Shown: positions 24,461 to 33,234 of the stretch, in pieces
Layout of the letters: every line of letters starts with the position of its first letter
How positions within the stretch are numbered: position 1 is the stretch's first letter
NCBI GenBank assembly: GCA_934446455.1
Contig: CAKSEE010000001.1
Location: forward strand, 62,001-126,000
Direction of reading: 5' to 3'
DNA: 64,000 bases
Source of the DNA: an uncultured Oscillospiraceae bacterium
GTDB taxonomy: Bacteria; Bacillota; Clostridia; Oscillospirales; Ruminococcaceae
Notes under the pieces: generated by a model
Told to the model about the DNA's origin: nothing
The model's input: only the letters and a program-made list of their open reading frames with translations
Database searches by the model: none
Translations under genes and position numbers: made by a program

Positions 24461-26850
24461 TCGTTTTCCTCCTGTTCTTCGGGTTTTGTGGTCATAATTT
24501 TGTAGAGCTGAGTATCTGTCGGGAACTTATCCACAAACGGGATAATGACATTGCCGTAGAAAATAAGTCCTTCACCTGCACCGCTGTTCGTTACATACGA
24601 AAGCTGATGAGGGGAGATATTGAGCTGTTTTGCAAGGATTTGTCTGTCGCCGCTTGCCTGATTGAGCATATAGATGAAATCGGAGTTTTCAAAGATGTTC
24701 TCAATCTCACGGCTTGCAAGCAAATCCTTTACATTCTGCGTAAGTCCTGTGGGAATACCGCCCCATTTTCTGAAACGCTTCCATATTTCGCAAGAATACG
24801 CTGCTGTCTGTTCCTCTTTCAGAAGAAGGTGGAACTCGTCGATATAGTAACGAGTTGACTTATGCTCGGCTCTGTTTACCGTAACTCTGTTCCATACGCA
24901 GTCCTGAACGATAAGCATACCGATTTTTTTAAGCTGCTTGCCAAGCTCCTTGATGTCGAAACAGATAAGACGGTTATTCATATCAACATTGGTGCGATGA
25001 TTGAATACATTAAGTGAGCCTGTTACATACATTTCAAGTGCTGTCGCAATTCTCTGTGCTTCAGGCTCGGTCTGTTTCAGCATAAGGTCGTACAAGTCCT
25101 GCAAGATAGGCATTTCAGCCGTATCGGGATTTGCAAGATAATCACGATAAACCAGTCTTACACAACGGTCGATAATGGTCTTTTCGATAGGTTCAAGTCC
25201 GTTCTTACCACCGACTATGAGTTCACAAAGGGACAGAATGAAATCGGATTTCAACGCAAGAGGATTTTCGTCCTCGGAGTAGTTGAGGTTAATGTCGAGT
25301 GGGTTGATATACTGACTTGAAGTAGGCGAAATCTTCACCACCTGTCCGTTAAGACGGTTTACAAGGGGGAAATACTCGGCTTCGGGGTCGCAGATGATAA
25401 TATCATCGGTTGTGGTAAGAAAAGCGTTTGCAATCTCACGCTTTGCCGAGAATGACTTACCGCTGCCGGGAGTACCGAGGATAAGACCGTTGGGGTTTTT
25501 GAGCTGTTTTCTGTCGCAGAGTATCATATTGTTGGAAAGTGCGTTAAGTCCGTAGTAAAGGGACTCGCCGCCCTGAAACAGCTCCTGAGTTGTGAACGGC
25601 ACGAAGATAGCTGTGCTTGATGTGGTAAGACCACGCTTTATTTCAATTTCATTGACGCCGATAGGAACACAAGCCATAATGCCGTCCTCCTGCTGATAGT
25701 CAAGGCGTTTAAGCTGACAGTTATACTTCTGTGCGATACCCTGTTCCTGAAAGATGATGTTATCAAGCTTTCTCTTGGTATCGGCTGTGTTCATAATAAG
25801 GATAGTCGCCATAAACATTCTCTCGTTTCGTGACTGCAAATCGCTGAGCAAGCTCTTTGCCTCCTTGCCGAATGTGTTAATGTCTGACGGCATAATGTCA
25901 ATGTCATAGCCGTTTCGGAAAGCCTTTTTCTGCTCCTCCATTTTCATCTTGTCAAGGTCGGTAATCTTGCGCTTCACCATTTTTACCGCCTTGTTCTGGT
26001 CGATTGACTGAATATGAAGGCTGAGCGTGATATTATGCTCAATGTTCAGAAAGTCGGCAAGCAGACGGTCTGACATTTCAGAAGCCATAATGTTGATGAA
26101 CGAAATAGCTCCGTACTTTCCGCCCATTCTGAACATATTGCCCTTTGAAAAATCAAAGGACGAGGGAGCAATAAAGTCCTTGACGGAATTGCCAGACTTC
26201 GGGAGCAAATCCCACGAAAATCGGAACTTTTCTCTGCCATCGGGATTGAAACAACGGTGCATAACCGCAAGGCGTTCAGCTCCGTTCATCGTCTCAGCAA
26301 GAACACCCATTGTCTTGAAGTTATTCAGAATATCCGCTTCAATTCGTTCAAGCTTCGGCTTTGCCTCTTTCAGGGACTTTTCCTCAACTCCGAAAGTGAT
26401 ATACTTGGTTTTGACAAGTCCGTTGTTGCCCTTTGCAAGCTGATTTTTGAGCATATCCGAATATTCCTGTCGGATATCGTCAAATTCATCATTCTGCGCC
26501 TTTAATTCAAGCTGCTTGTTGAACTCGTCAACATCGGCAACCTGATTGAGAAAGGAAAGCTGTACCTTGATTGTACTGTCGAAATAGTTGAGGAAGTCGC
26601 AGTAATTCTCGAAAATCGCTGTCTTATCCTCGTTCTGAGCAAGCTGATAGTTGATGTCGTAAAACTGAACTGTCTTGGTGTAGAACTTATCGTCTACCTT
26701 GCAGATACCGTCACGGAACATCTGCTTAAAAGGAATGGACTGTTGTGCAGTCTTGGGAACTTTGCCGTTTCCGTTCGGTCGAGCCTTTGCAATAGCTTCA
26801 TTTATCTGCTTTTTCTGCTTGCCCGTGAGTTTAGTCGTTGCTTTCTGCAA
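24457..26850 (-). CDS. virB4: VirB4/TraE-type conjugation ATPase
   Basis: 797 residues, a usual size. Walker A GTPGSGKSFS is near residue 458 and Walker B-like IIICDPEAEY near 486. RYYIDEFHLLL, the GGIPTGLTQNVKDLL motif and a SNSDFIYML-like segment typical of VirB4 C-termini follow. The N-terminal ~400 residues are the CagE/TrbE-like domain. It powers the type IV secretion channel at the inner face of the membrane. The start is TTG with GGAGGT eight bases upstream. PrgI lies just upstream, as in other ICEs of this family. Confidence 0.92.
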   Translation of the reverse strand: MQKATTKLTGKQKKQINEAIAKARPNGNGKVPKTAQQSIPFKQMFRDGICKVDDKFYTKTVQFYDINYQLAQNEDKTAIFENYCDFLNYFDSTIKVQLSFLNQVADVDEFNKQLELKAQNDEFDDIRQEYSDMLKNQLAKGNNGLVKTKYITFGVEEKSLKEAKPKLERIEADILNNFKTMGVLAETMNGAERLAVMHRCFNPDGREKFRFSWDLLPKSGNSVKDFIAPSSFDFSKGNMFRMGGKYGAISFINIMASEMSDRLLADFLNIEHNITLSLHIQSIDQNKAVKMVKRKITDLDKMKMEEQKKAFRNGYDIDIMPSDINTFGKEAKSLLSDLQSRNERMFMATILIMNTADTKRKLDNIIFQEQGIAQKYNCQLKRLDYQQEDGIMACVPIGVNEIEIKRGLTTSSTAIFVPFTTQELFQGGESLYYGLNALSNNMILCDRKQLKNPNGLILGTPGSGKSFSAKREIANAFLTTTDDIIICDPEAEYFPLVNRLNGQVVKISPTSSQYINPLDINLNYSEDENPLALKSDFILSLCELIVGGKNGLEPIEKTIIDRCVRLVYRDYLANPDTAEMPILQDLYDLMLKQTEPEAQRIATALEMYVTGSLNVFNHRTNVDMNNRLICFDIKELGKQLKKIGMLIVQDCVWNRVTVNRAEHKSTRYYIDEFHLLLKEEQTAAYSCEIWKRFRKWGGIPTGLTQNVKDLLASREIENIFENSDFIYMLNQASGDRQILAKQLNISPHQLSYVTNSGAGEGLIFYGNVIIPFVDKFPTDTQLYKIMTTKPEEQEENE

Positions 26851-26868
26851 TTCTCTTTACCTCCATTT

Positions 26869-27201
26869 CTAAGTCATACTGCTTTTCGGCGTACTCGTAG
26901 AGGTCTCGGTCTTGTACGGTCTTATCTTCGGTCGGATAAATCGGCTCTTGATAACCGTCTTGACTACCTTTTCAAAAGGCTGACCGTTCTTCTCATACAT
27001 TGCCACAAGGAATGAGGGCATAGCTACTACAATAAGCAGAAGCATTGCACCCATATTGCCGATACTGTCCCGTGTAAGGAAATACACGGGAACAGCGGTC
27101 GCAGCAGCTACCGAAAAACAGATTAACTGACGTTTTGTAAGGTTGAACGCAACCTTTGTCTTAATCTTCGTAAGGTCTTTCGGTACCTGAACATATGGCA
27201 T
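26869..27201 (-). CDS. PrgI family conjugation membrane protein
   Basis: 110 residues: the conserved start MPYVQVPKDLTKIKTKV and FNLTKRQLICF, then two transmembrane segments (residues ~25-75) and a basic tail. PrgI proteins are VirB3-like partners of VirB4 in Gram-positive mating channels. GGAGG precedes the ATG, and the gene overlaps the end of the 134-aa gene by 41 bases. Confidence 0.88.
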   Translation of the reverse strand: MPYVQVPKDLTKIKTKVAFNLTKRQLICFSVAAATAVPVYFLTRDSIGNMGAMLLLIVVAMPSFLVAMYEKNGQPFEKVVKTVIKSRFIRPKIRPYKTETSTSTPKSSMT

Positions 27202-27565
27202 TGATAAAATCCTCCATTAACTGCTGATACGCAGGACAGCCCTGCGGCATTTCTTCCACATAACGATAACGGAACTTCTCGAAGTCCTTTTCCATCTGCA
27301 CGGAAAGCTCCATCAGAACATCATCGGGAAACCATTCGGCGATAAACTCTACTGCGTCGTTGTACCGGCAGGCTTTAAGCTCGGAAAGCTCCGTTGTGCC
27401 GAACACTTTTTCAAAATCGGAGTCGAGGTTTTCACAGCAGGGATAGAACAGGATACGATAGGAAAGTGAATTTTTCCCACCCAGACACGCCTCAATACCG
27501 ATTTCGGCAAGTCGTCCGAGAAAATCCTGCTGTTTTCTTGTTATTGTTTTACATCTGCAATTCAT
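27161..27565 (-). CDS. Conserved-type ICE protein of unknown function (134 aa)
   Basis: Soluble, acidic, with Cys residues in MNCRCKTIT and PCCENL but no clear metal site. It sits between TrbL/VirB6 and PrgI, overlapping the latter. A similar small protein occupies this position in related elements as far as I recall, but no function is known. AAGGAAG precedes the ATG. Confidence 0.6.
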   Translation of the reverse strand: MNCRCKTITRKQQDFLGRLAEIGIEACLGGKNSLSYRILFYPCCENLDSDFEKVFGTTELSELKACRYNDAVEFIAEWFPDDVLMELSVQMEKDFEKFRYRYVEEMPQGCPAYQQLMEDFINAICSGTERPYED

Positions 27566-27580
27566 CTACATCTTCCTTTC

Positions 27581-28450
27581 TTAGTGTGCGTTAAAAATTG
27601 ACTTTGAGATTGATGAGGTCTTAAACAGCGACAGGCAAAGAACTACCGAATATACACCAAGCTTCATCACAACTGCGTGAAGGTCGGTGGCTGTGGTTAA
27701 GTCTTTGACAAGTGCCGAATAAATACCCACGATAACCATAATGAAGAAGCCCTGAAAAGCAAGAGCTATCATACTGCGTACATAGTTCGTGCCTGTGTTT
27801 CCCCATTCACGGTTGGTCATTGTTGCGAACGGTATCGGAGCTACCGAGCAGTAGAGATAAATCTCTATCATACGCGTAGTAAGAACAACGGTTACAAGTA
27901 TCGCAATCGCCTTAACCGCAAGACTTACGACCGCCGCTTCAAGAATAAGCACAAGCAGGTCGCCGCTACCCATTGAGTCAAGATTTCCTCTGAACTTGTT
28001 CCACATTGATATAACGTCAACATAGGTATCATTCGTTATTGATGCTGCCGATTGATTTACCACCCATTGTCCCACATCGAATATCGCAAGCGTTATTTCA
28101 AAGGTGTGCGATAGAAGAAATACCGCAACGCAAGCCTTGAAAATATACTTGAAGAACAGGAATGTATCAATATCGTGCATATTGTTTTTCTCGGTTATGG
28201 CTGTAATCAGCTCATAGCACAGCACGAAGGTTATGATAATTCCTGCAATCGGGATAATGACATTGTTTGATAGGTTTTGTATCATTGTGAAAACCGAGCT
28301 GTTCCACTGGGAGGGAGTTTGTCCGACTTCCGCAGCTATCGAGCCTGTTGCCGCATTTGCGTCATCGAATATTCCTATGAAGATACCGCCGCATAAATCT
28401 ACGAGAAAGTCGTGTATCGCATCACTTATGGATTGTAATATAGCGTCCAT
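27581..28450 (-). CDS. TrbL/VirB6-type channel protein
   Basis: 289 residues with about six transmembrane helices (around residues 60-85, 100-125, 165-195, 225-250 and 260-280) and a central VAPIPFATM loop characteristic of TrbL/VirB6-like proteins of Gram-positive ICEs. It should form the membrane core of the mating channel. It lies between Maff2 and PrgI/VirB4. Upstream is a terminator-like stem (28477-28512), so expression may need readthrough. Confidence 0.85.
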   Translation of the reverse strand: MDAILQSISDAIHDFLVDLCGGIFIGIFDDANAATGSIAAEVGQTPSQWNSSVFTMIQNLSNNVIIPIAGIIITFVLCYELITAITEKNNMHDIDTFLFFKYIFKACVAVFLLSHTFEITLAIFDVGQWVVNQSAASITNDTYVDVISMWNKFRGNLDSMGSGDLLVLILEAAVVSLAVKAIAILVTVVLTTRMIEIYLYCSVAPIPFATMTNREWGNTGTNYVRSMIALAFQGFFIMVIVGIYSALVKDLTTATDLHAVVMKLGVYSVVLCLSLFKTSSISKSIFNAH

Positions 28451-28476
28451 TGAATACCGCCTTTCTTATGAGATTT

Positions 28477-28512
28477 ACGGAAAAAGCCTGCCGACAAGGA
28501 CAGGCTTTCCGT
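28477..28512 (-). terminator. Intrinsic terminator between maff2 and trbL
   Basis: ACGGAAA-AAGCCTG and CAGGCTT-TCCGT form the stem, and TTTTTCC occurs in the distal arm on the minus strand. It stands in the middle of the conjugation gene block. Confidence 0.65.
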
Positions 28513-28533
28513 ATTTGCCGAGCTTTTGAGGAA

Positions 28534-28749
28534 TTAACCGAAAAGACCGGAAAGAAGGGGTACAAGTGTGATACCGATGAGGGCAACGCCGCCGCCAGCC
28601 ATAAGCTGCTTCATACCTTGTGATTTTGCACCGGGGTTATCGTTACCGTAGCCTTCGAGAAGGTTGATTACGCCCCACACGCCAAGACCTGCACCGAGAG
28701 CGATTACGAGTGTCTGAAGAACATCAATAGCAGAATTGAAAAAATCCAT
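28534..28749 (-). CDS. Maff2-family small membrane protein
   Basis: 71 residues with two hydrophobic helices: LQTLVIALGAGLGVWGVINL and GGGVALIGITLVPLLSGLFG, and a short polar loop with NPGAKSQG. This is the Maff2 pattern found between VirD4 and VirB6 in this ICE family; the small two-helix layout resembles VirB2-type pilin subunits. AAAGGAG precedes the ATG. Confidence 0.85.
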   Translation of the reverse strand: MDFFNSAIDVLQTLVIALGAGLGVWGVINLLEGYGNDNPGAKSQGMKQLMAGGGVALIGITLVPLLSGLFG

Positions 28750-28792
28750 AGTTAAAATCTCCTTTAAAATGTTTGTTGTTTGGGCATAAGAA

Positions 28793-28822
28793 AAGCCGCT
28801 GATTACTCTGAACCAGCGGCTT
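28793..28822 (-). terminator. Terminator at the virD4 end
   Basis: AAGCCGCTG and CAGCGGCTT flank the virD4 stop codon; the minus strand continues TTTTCTTATG. The upstream arm lies in the coding sequence. It separates virD4 from maff2. Confidence 0.6.
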
Positions 28823-30596
28823 CTTCAGTGCCTTCTTCGATTGTTTCCGAAAAGTCGTAAACCTCAACGACCGTTTCGGGTTTCAGTCTGAGCTTATGCT
28901 CCATATACTTTTCGATATTGAAAAGGTTTTTCGGGTCAGCGTCGGAGGTGAGAGCGAATTTTGGATGCTTCGTTAAATCGTACTTATTACTGAGAAAAGG
29001 TCTCACGCCTCTGAGCTGCAAAATACACTTGCTGCCGTCCATTACGCTGAGTTCGTCCATTGACATAAGCTCTTTGCCTGTTTTCTGATAGTTCAGGGAG
29101 TGCGAGGTTTCTTTGCCCCTGCTTTCGCCTGTGTTATACAGGTCTATCGTTTCTTTTCCGAGTATTTCGGAAATCTCTTTCAGAGTGGTCTTTTCCTTAC
29201 CGCCGAGAAAGAGCATTGTATCGCAGTTACCCACGATTGTATCCGCATTATCCTTGTAAATCGCCTTTAGCTGACTTTGCGCCTGCAAAATGATAGCCGT
29301 AGAAATCTCACGGCTTCGTATTGTGGCAATGAGCTTTTCAAACTTTGGTATCTGACCGATATTACTGAACTCATCAAGGATACAGCGAACGTGTACGGGA
29401 AGTCTGCCGCCGTATTCGTCATCCGCCTTGTCGCATAACAGATTGAAAAGCTGTGTGTACATTATGGAAACGATAAAGTTAAAGGTATCATCCGTATCGG
29501 AGATTATGACAAAAAGTGCCGTCTTTTTATCGCCTAACGTATCTAATTGCAGCTCATCATATTCTGTTAAATCACGCAGTTCCTTGATGTCGAACGGGGC
29601 AAGTCTTGCACCGCAGGAAATGAGGATTGATTTTGCGGTCTTTCCCGCTGCCAATTTGTATTTTTTATACTGTCTTACAGCGAAATGCTCAGGATTTTCC
29701 GCTTCAAGCTCCTTAAACAGCAGGTCAATCGGGTTTTCAAAGCTTTCGTCGTCCTCTCGTGCTTCGCTGGCGTTTATCATCTCAATAAGGGTATTGAGGT
29801 TTTTCTCACTTTCGGGAGCTTCGTACCAGATATAGCCGATAAGAGCCGAATAATAAAGTCGTTCAGCCTTTACCCAGAAATCTTCGCCACTCTGATTACC
29901 TTCGCCCTTTGTATTGGCGATAATGGTATTCACAAGTTTCAGAATATCCTTTTCGGAACGGATATAGGCGAGAGGGTTATAGTGCATTGACTTCTTGAAA
30001 TTGATTGTGTTCAGTACCTTTATAGCGTAACCGCCTTCTTTCAGAGCCTTTCCGACTTCAAGCAATACCGTGCCTTTCGGGTCGGTAACTACATAGGAAC
30101 TGTGCATCTGGAGCAAATTGGGTTTAACAAAAAATCTCGTCTTACCGGAGCCTGAGCCTCCTATTACCAAGATGTTTTTGTTTCGGGCATATTTCGGACC
30201 TGCTTTCGGTCTACCCTCCATTGTTAGTCGTTCGGTTTCGGTGAGAATAATGTTGTCCTCGAACTTTTCAGCCACATACGGCTTCATATCTTCGGCAGTA
30301 CCCCACCGTGCCGAGCCGTATTCACAGCCCTTTCGGTATTTCTTCGCATTTTTACCCTTGACGTAGATAACGAGCTTGATAATTACACCGCCTGCAACAC
30401 CGATGAGTAGGTCAATCGGGTTAAAACTCGGCAAAGGATTTAAGAAAACCTCTTTAATCCCGTCCATACCGTTCATTATCTTGTCGCCAAGCTCCGCACC
30501 TTCGGCAGATGTGAACGCCTGAGAAATCTTGTTGAAGAAATATCCCATAAGCACGAACGGGAGGACAGCCGTAACCTTTTTCTTATTGAACTTCAT
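28803..30596 (-). CDS. virD4: VirD4/TcpA-type coupling protein
   Basis: 597 residues. An N-terminal transmembrane region is followed by Walker A VIGGSGSGKTRF near residue 149 with the YVVTDPKG strand after it, and Walker B CILDEFSNIGQIPKF near 407. These are hallmarks of TraG/VirD4 ATPases that link the relaxase-DNA complex to the secretion channel. GGGAGG precedes the ATG, which abuts the PcfB stop. Since the relaxase in view is lost or fused, its usual cargo may be absent. Confidence 0.93.
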   Translation of the reverse strand: MKFNKKKVTAVLPFVLMGYFFNKISQAFTSAEGAELGDKIMNGMDGIKEVFLNPLPSFNPIDLLIGVAGGVIIKLVIYVKGKNAKKYRKGCEYGSARWGTAEDMKPYVAEKFEDNIILTETERLTMEGRPKAGPKYARNKNILVIGGSGSGKTRFFVKPNLLQMHSSYVVTDPKGTVLLEVGKALKEGGYAIKVLNTINFKKSMHYNPLAYIRSEKDILKLVNTIIANTKGEGNQSGEDFWVKAERLYYSALIGYIWYEAPESEKNLNTLIEMINASEAREDDESFENPIDLLFKELEAENPEHFAVRQYKKYKLAAGKTAKSILISCGARLAPFDIKELRDLTEYDELQLDTLGDKKTALFVIISDTDDTFNFIVSIMYTQLFNLLCDKADDEYGGRLPVHVRCILDEFSNIGQIPKFEKLIATIRSREISTAIILQAQSQLKAIYKDNADTIVGNCDTMLFLGGKEKTTLKEISEILGKETIDLYNTGESRGKETSHSLNYQKTGKELMSMDELSVMDGSKCILQLRGVRPFLSNKYDLTKHPKFALTSDADPKNLFNIEKYMEHKLRLKPETVVEVYDFSETIEEGTEEAAGSE

Positions 30597-31075
30597 TACA
30601 ATTCTGCCTCCCGTGACTTGCTTTTCTCTCGTTTTCGCTCCTGAGCCTTGACCTGAACCTGCTGACCGAGAGTTTTAAGACGAGCCTTGACTGACGGCTT
30701 CTTTTCCTTTTCCATTGACTTCTTCATAAAGTCGCCGAACGCCGCTGTCATAACATCTGCATCTTTTGCCTTGAAGAAAATCAGGTACATAGGCGGTTCG
30801 GCTGAACTGTCCTTTTTCAATGAGTAGTCAATGCCGTACTTGCGAGCCGTCTTGTTGAACACCTTGATATTCTGGTCGGTAATCTCGATATTGACGAGCT
30901 TATCCTTACTGTTCCGGACAAGGTGTTTCACCGACTGCTTGCCCTTGTAAACCTTCGGCTGCTTGTTTTTCCGATGTTTCAGATACTCGCCGATAACAGC
31001 TTTCAGCACTCTTGCGGTCATTTTCGTCGCTCTGACCGACAGCGACACTACTTTTTCGGAGTTTTGCTCCTGCAT
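30596..31075 (-). CDS. PcfB family (DUF3801) conjugation accessory protein
   Basis: 159 residues. A basic N-terminal helix (SVRATKMTARVLKAVIGEYL), a central INIEITD-type strand and a Lys/Arg-rich C-terminal helix fit DUF3801/PcfB. In pCF10, PcfB is a relaxosome processing protein acting with the relaxase and coupling protein. It directly precedes virD4 with a one-base overlap. AAAGGAGG precedes the ATG. Confidence 0.82.
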   Translation of the reverse strand: MQEQNSEKVVSLSVRATKMTARVLKAVIGEYLKHRKNKQPKVYKGKQSVKHLVRNSKDKLVNIEITDQNIKVFNKTARKYGIDYSLKKDSSAEPPMYLIFFKAKDADVMTAAFGDFMKKSMEKEKKPSVKARLKTLGQQVQVKAQERKREKSKSREAEL

Positions 31076-31162
31076 TGCTTGCCTCCTTTCGGATTATTTT
31101 TGCTTCTTCTAAGGGATTTTGAGCCGTAAACTCATTGTTTGTCCTCCTTTCGGGCGTAAAAA

Positions 31163-31192
31163 AGCAGCCAAGTGTTTTAATACTTGACTGCT
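31163..31192 (-). terminator. Intrinsic terminator between the Nudix gene and pcfB
   Basis: AGCAGnCAAGT and ACTTGnCTGCT stem, followed on the minus strand by TTTTTTACG. It closes the Nudix cargo unit and lies ahead of the conjugation block. Confidence 0.75.
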
Positions 31193-31236
31193 ATGTAAAA
31201 TATTCTGTTTTAACTGTTCGCTAAACTGGAATTTGA
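31191..31236 (-). repeat. Cargo 3'-flank motif, Nudix copy
   Basis: Contains TATGTAAAATATTCTG, TTTTAACTG, GCTAAACTGGAATTTGA. It matches 18797-18842 along its length and 24129-24142 over its last 14 bases. Confidence 0.55.
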
Positions 31237-31243
31237 CAAGCCG

Positions 31244-31726
31244 TTATTGAATTTCCTTGATAAACACTTGCATTCGCCTTGTTACAAGCTCATGGCTGTT
31301 TTTAATTTCTTCTTTATCTACCCATTTGTAAGCAATTGTTTCTCCTTCTTGAAGAAGAATGGAGTCTTTGTCACATTCGATATCGCATAAATATTCCACA
31401 TAAATAGAATGATGTTTATTATGAACGACACGACCAATTTCGATTAAGTTTTCGGAACAAATGCCTGTTTCTTCTCTTAACTCTCTAACAGCACATTCTA
31501 AGGGGAGTTCTCCTTTTAATGCGGAGCCACCTGCGGTTAATTCCCACATACCGCCAAAATGCTTCCTTTTGTCCCTTTGCATAAGAAGATATTGTCCATC
31601 AGTATGTCGTACTGCAATTTCGCAAACTAAGTGATAAATCCCGTCTGGGATTTCATCGCCTCTTACTAACACAATGTTGTCAAGCTTGTTAAATTGATTA
31701 TCATATGCGTCCCATAGTTCCAGCAT
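31244..31726 (-). CDS. Nudix hydrolase, cargo gene
   Basis: 160 residues. The Nudix box is GSALKGELPLECAVRELREE followed by TGI, with the catalytic REEnEE-type glutamates in place; WELTAGG leads into it. It should hydrolyse a nucleoside diphosphate derivative; the substrate is not evident. It has its own promoter, ribosome binding site GGAGGTG and terminator, and shares both flanks with the EFR1 unit, which marks it as cargo rather than ICE backbone. Confidence 0.85.
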   Translation of the reverse strand: MLELWDAYDNQFNKLDNIVLVRGDEIPDGIYHLVCEIAVRHTDGQYLLMQRDKRKHFGGMWELTAGGSALKGELPLECAVRELREETGICSENLIEIGRVVHNKHHSIYVEYLCDIECDKDSILLQEGETIAYKWVDKEEIKNSHELVTRRMQVFIKEIQ

Positions 31727-31775
31727 AGTACACCTCCGCCAAATTCCGATTTATCGGCCTGTTCAATCTTGCCTT

Positions 31776-31804
31776 ATTATACCACATCTCACCGAAAAAG
31801 TAAA
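31776..31804 (-). promoter_or_regulatory. Promoter of the Nudix cargo gene
   Basis: TTTACT and TATAAT with a 17-base spacer and TGG ahead of the -10. The leader contains GATAAATCGGAATTTGG, nearly the same as in front of the EFR1 gene. Confidence 0.7.
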
Positions 31805-31825
31805 GGACGGAGAACTACTCCGTCC
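31805..31825 (-). terminator. Terminator at the end of the replication-initiator gene
   Basis: GGACGGAG and CTCCGTCC pair, and the minus strand continues TTTACTTTTTC, which also holds the Nudix -35 box. The stop codon of the rep gene lies inside the stem. Confidence 0.65.
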
Positions 31826-32635
31826 CATGAAAATCGTAATTGACCTCGGCTGTGTAATAGCTATCGTAGGTGCTGGGAGCATTGAACAGCGTGGTTTTCA
31901 AATACGACTTAATATTTCTGACCTTACTCGGATTGTTCTTCAAGCACTCGAAAACATATTCGATATGTCCCGAATGAACCTTGAGCATACGGCTTTTTAC
32001 CATTTCGGAGGGGATTTCGGTTTTAGCGATTGCCTGCGTATCGCTCTTACAGCATATACATTCAAGCATTATCTCCACGATTTCATCAGCCGTTCCTTGT
32101 TCAGATATGAACTGAGGGTATCATACTCAATATTTTCTAAAACAATGCTGCGATATGCTTCAATCTCATCAATCCCATCAGGCAGATTGATTGATAAGAT
32201 ATTATAAGGCTCTTTATTTTCTTTTTCTTTATTTGCTACCTCTTTACTTAATTGTCCCGACTTTACTGAAGTGGGATTTACCCAATCTGATTTTTTCCGG
32301 TTAGGCTTGTTTTCAACAGACTTTTCAACGGGATTGAAGTGTCGGGGTTTCTGATAGACATTGTAGTGAACTTCTCCGAAGGTGCCGTTATCTCTGCGTT
32401 CTCGGTATCGTGTGATATATCCGGCGGCTTCAAGCTCCTTGATGATATTTGCAATAGTATCGGAGCATTCACGGTTGATTTTGGCAAGTCCTTCGATTGA
32501 TTTATCCCATTTCGGAGGAAGGGAGAGGATTTGAGAAAGCAGCCCTCGTGCTTTCAGCGAGAGCCGCATATCTCTTAAATGGTGGTTTGCCATAACCGTA
32601 TAGCCTTCGGTCTTTTCAACGAAAAAATACGCCAT
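31815..32635 (-). pseudogene. Replication-initiator/DUF6017 protein gene with frameshift
   Basis: Starts at the ATG at 32635, preceded by GGAGGT. The first ~170 residues have a winged-helix region (HHLRDMRLSLKARGLLSQ, then LPPKWD and TIANIIKELEAAGYITR) typical of the replication initiators at the head of Tn1549-like elements. After EYDTL, near 32113-32118, the frame closes at SWR. One base over, the reading continues QFISEQGTADEIVEIMLEC to a proper DUF6017-like end (KVRNIKSYLKTTLFNAPSTYDS). A one-base loss in CCCTC explains this. It could be a real mutation or a sequencing error in a short homopolymer. Confidence 0.8.
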
Positions 32636-33176
32636 CAATAACCTCCACTGTGATTTCGCCGTCAAGAGAAATATTTTCAAAAAGGGTATTGACAAATTTG
32701 AGAAGATGTGCTTCGGCAAGTGCCGCTTCGACTTCCTCTACAAAATCGTCAATCGCTTCAAGGTCGGTGTACGCCTTCTTGAAAATTCTGTTTACCTTGA
32801 CAAACTCCGCCGTACTTAACCCCCTCAAAGTTCGGGGATAGACGTACATTCTGTAATACTTGCTGTCCAGTTCGTCACGGAGAATTGCCGCTTCACGCTT
32901 CATCGTCAGGTAATCGAAAATGATTACAAAAAAGGTCTTGACATCTGCAAGGTTTTGTGGTATGAGGCACTTTGAAAAAAATTCCGAATACCTCTTGACA
33001 TTCTCGGAGTTCTGCGCTATGCGCACCTCCGAATTTTCTTCAATAAAGGTCTTGACTTTTTCATCGCTTTGTGATATAAGGGAAGAATTTCCGAAATCGA
33101 AATTTTTTCTGAAAAAAGCCTTGACATTTTCCTCGTTCTGTGATATGGGACTTCCTGCTGTTACTTTCTTTTCCAT
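32616..33176 (-). CDS. Unknown ICE protein with four N-terminal repeats (186 aa)
   Basis: Residues ~10-85 hold four related repeats, each with I-(S/P/A)-Q-N/S, two or three variable residues, then VK and usually an aromatic; the repeat starts are 19, 19 and 23 residues apart. The C-terminal half is helical and acidic with LRGLSTAEFVKVNRIF and no recognised domain. GAAAGGCGG precedes the ATG. It is the first complete gene of the element from the right end, just ahead of the replication initiator, which it overlaps by 20 bases. The opposite strand of the repeats spells consensus promoters (see the array entry). No function is known to me. Confidence 0.65.
   Translation of the reverse strand: MEKKVTAGSPISQNEENVKAFFRKNFDFGNSSLISQSDEKVKTFIEENSEVRIAQNSENVKRYSEFFSKCLIPQNLADVKTFFVIIFDYLTMKREAAILRDELDSKYYRMYVYPRTLRGLSTAEFVKVNRIFKKAYTDLEAIDDFVEEVEAALAEAHLLKFVNTLFENISLDGEITVEVIDGVFFR
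32938..33149 (+). promoter_or_regulatory. Array of four promoter-like repeats, antisense to the 186-aa gene
   Basis: Four sites read rightward, each with exactly 17 bases between boxes: TTGACA/TATGAG (32938-32966), TTGACA/TATGCG (32995-33023), TTGACT/TATAAG (33052-33080), TTGACA/TATGGG (33121-33149). The -35 boxes are 57, 57 and 69 bases apart. A terminator with a T-run on this strand follows at 33235-33282, so short RNAs of about 120-310 bases could be made. Promoter activity is inferred. Confidence 0.4.
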
Positions 33177-33234
33177 AGTAATTCCGCCTTTCTGACAGCC
33201 GTTTTGAGCTTTCTACATATTTTAGGCACAGAAA

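Noticed and set aside
32938-33149. CRISPR array
   Set aside because: Repeats are degenerate, few, in a coding frame, and the units between them are related to each other rather than unique spacers.
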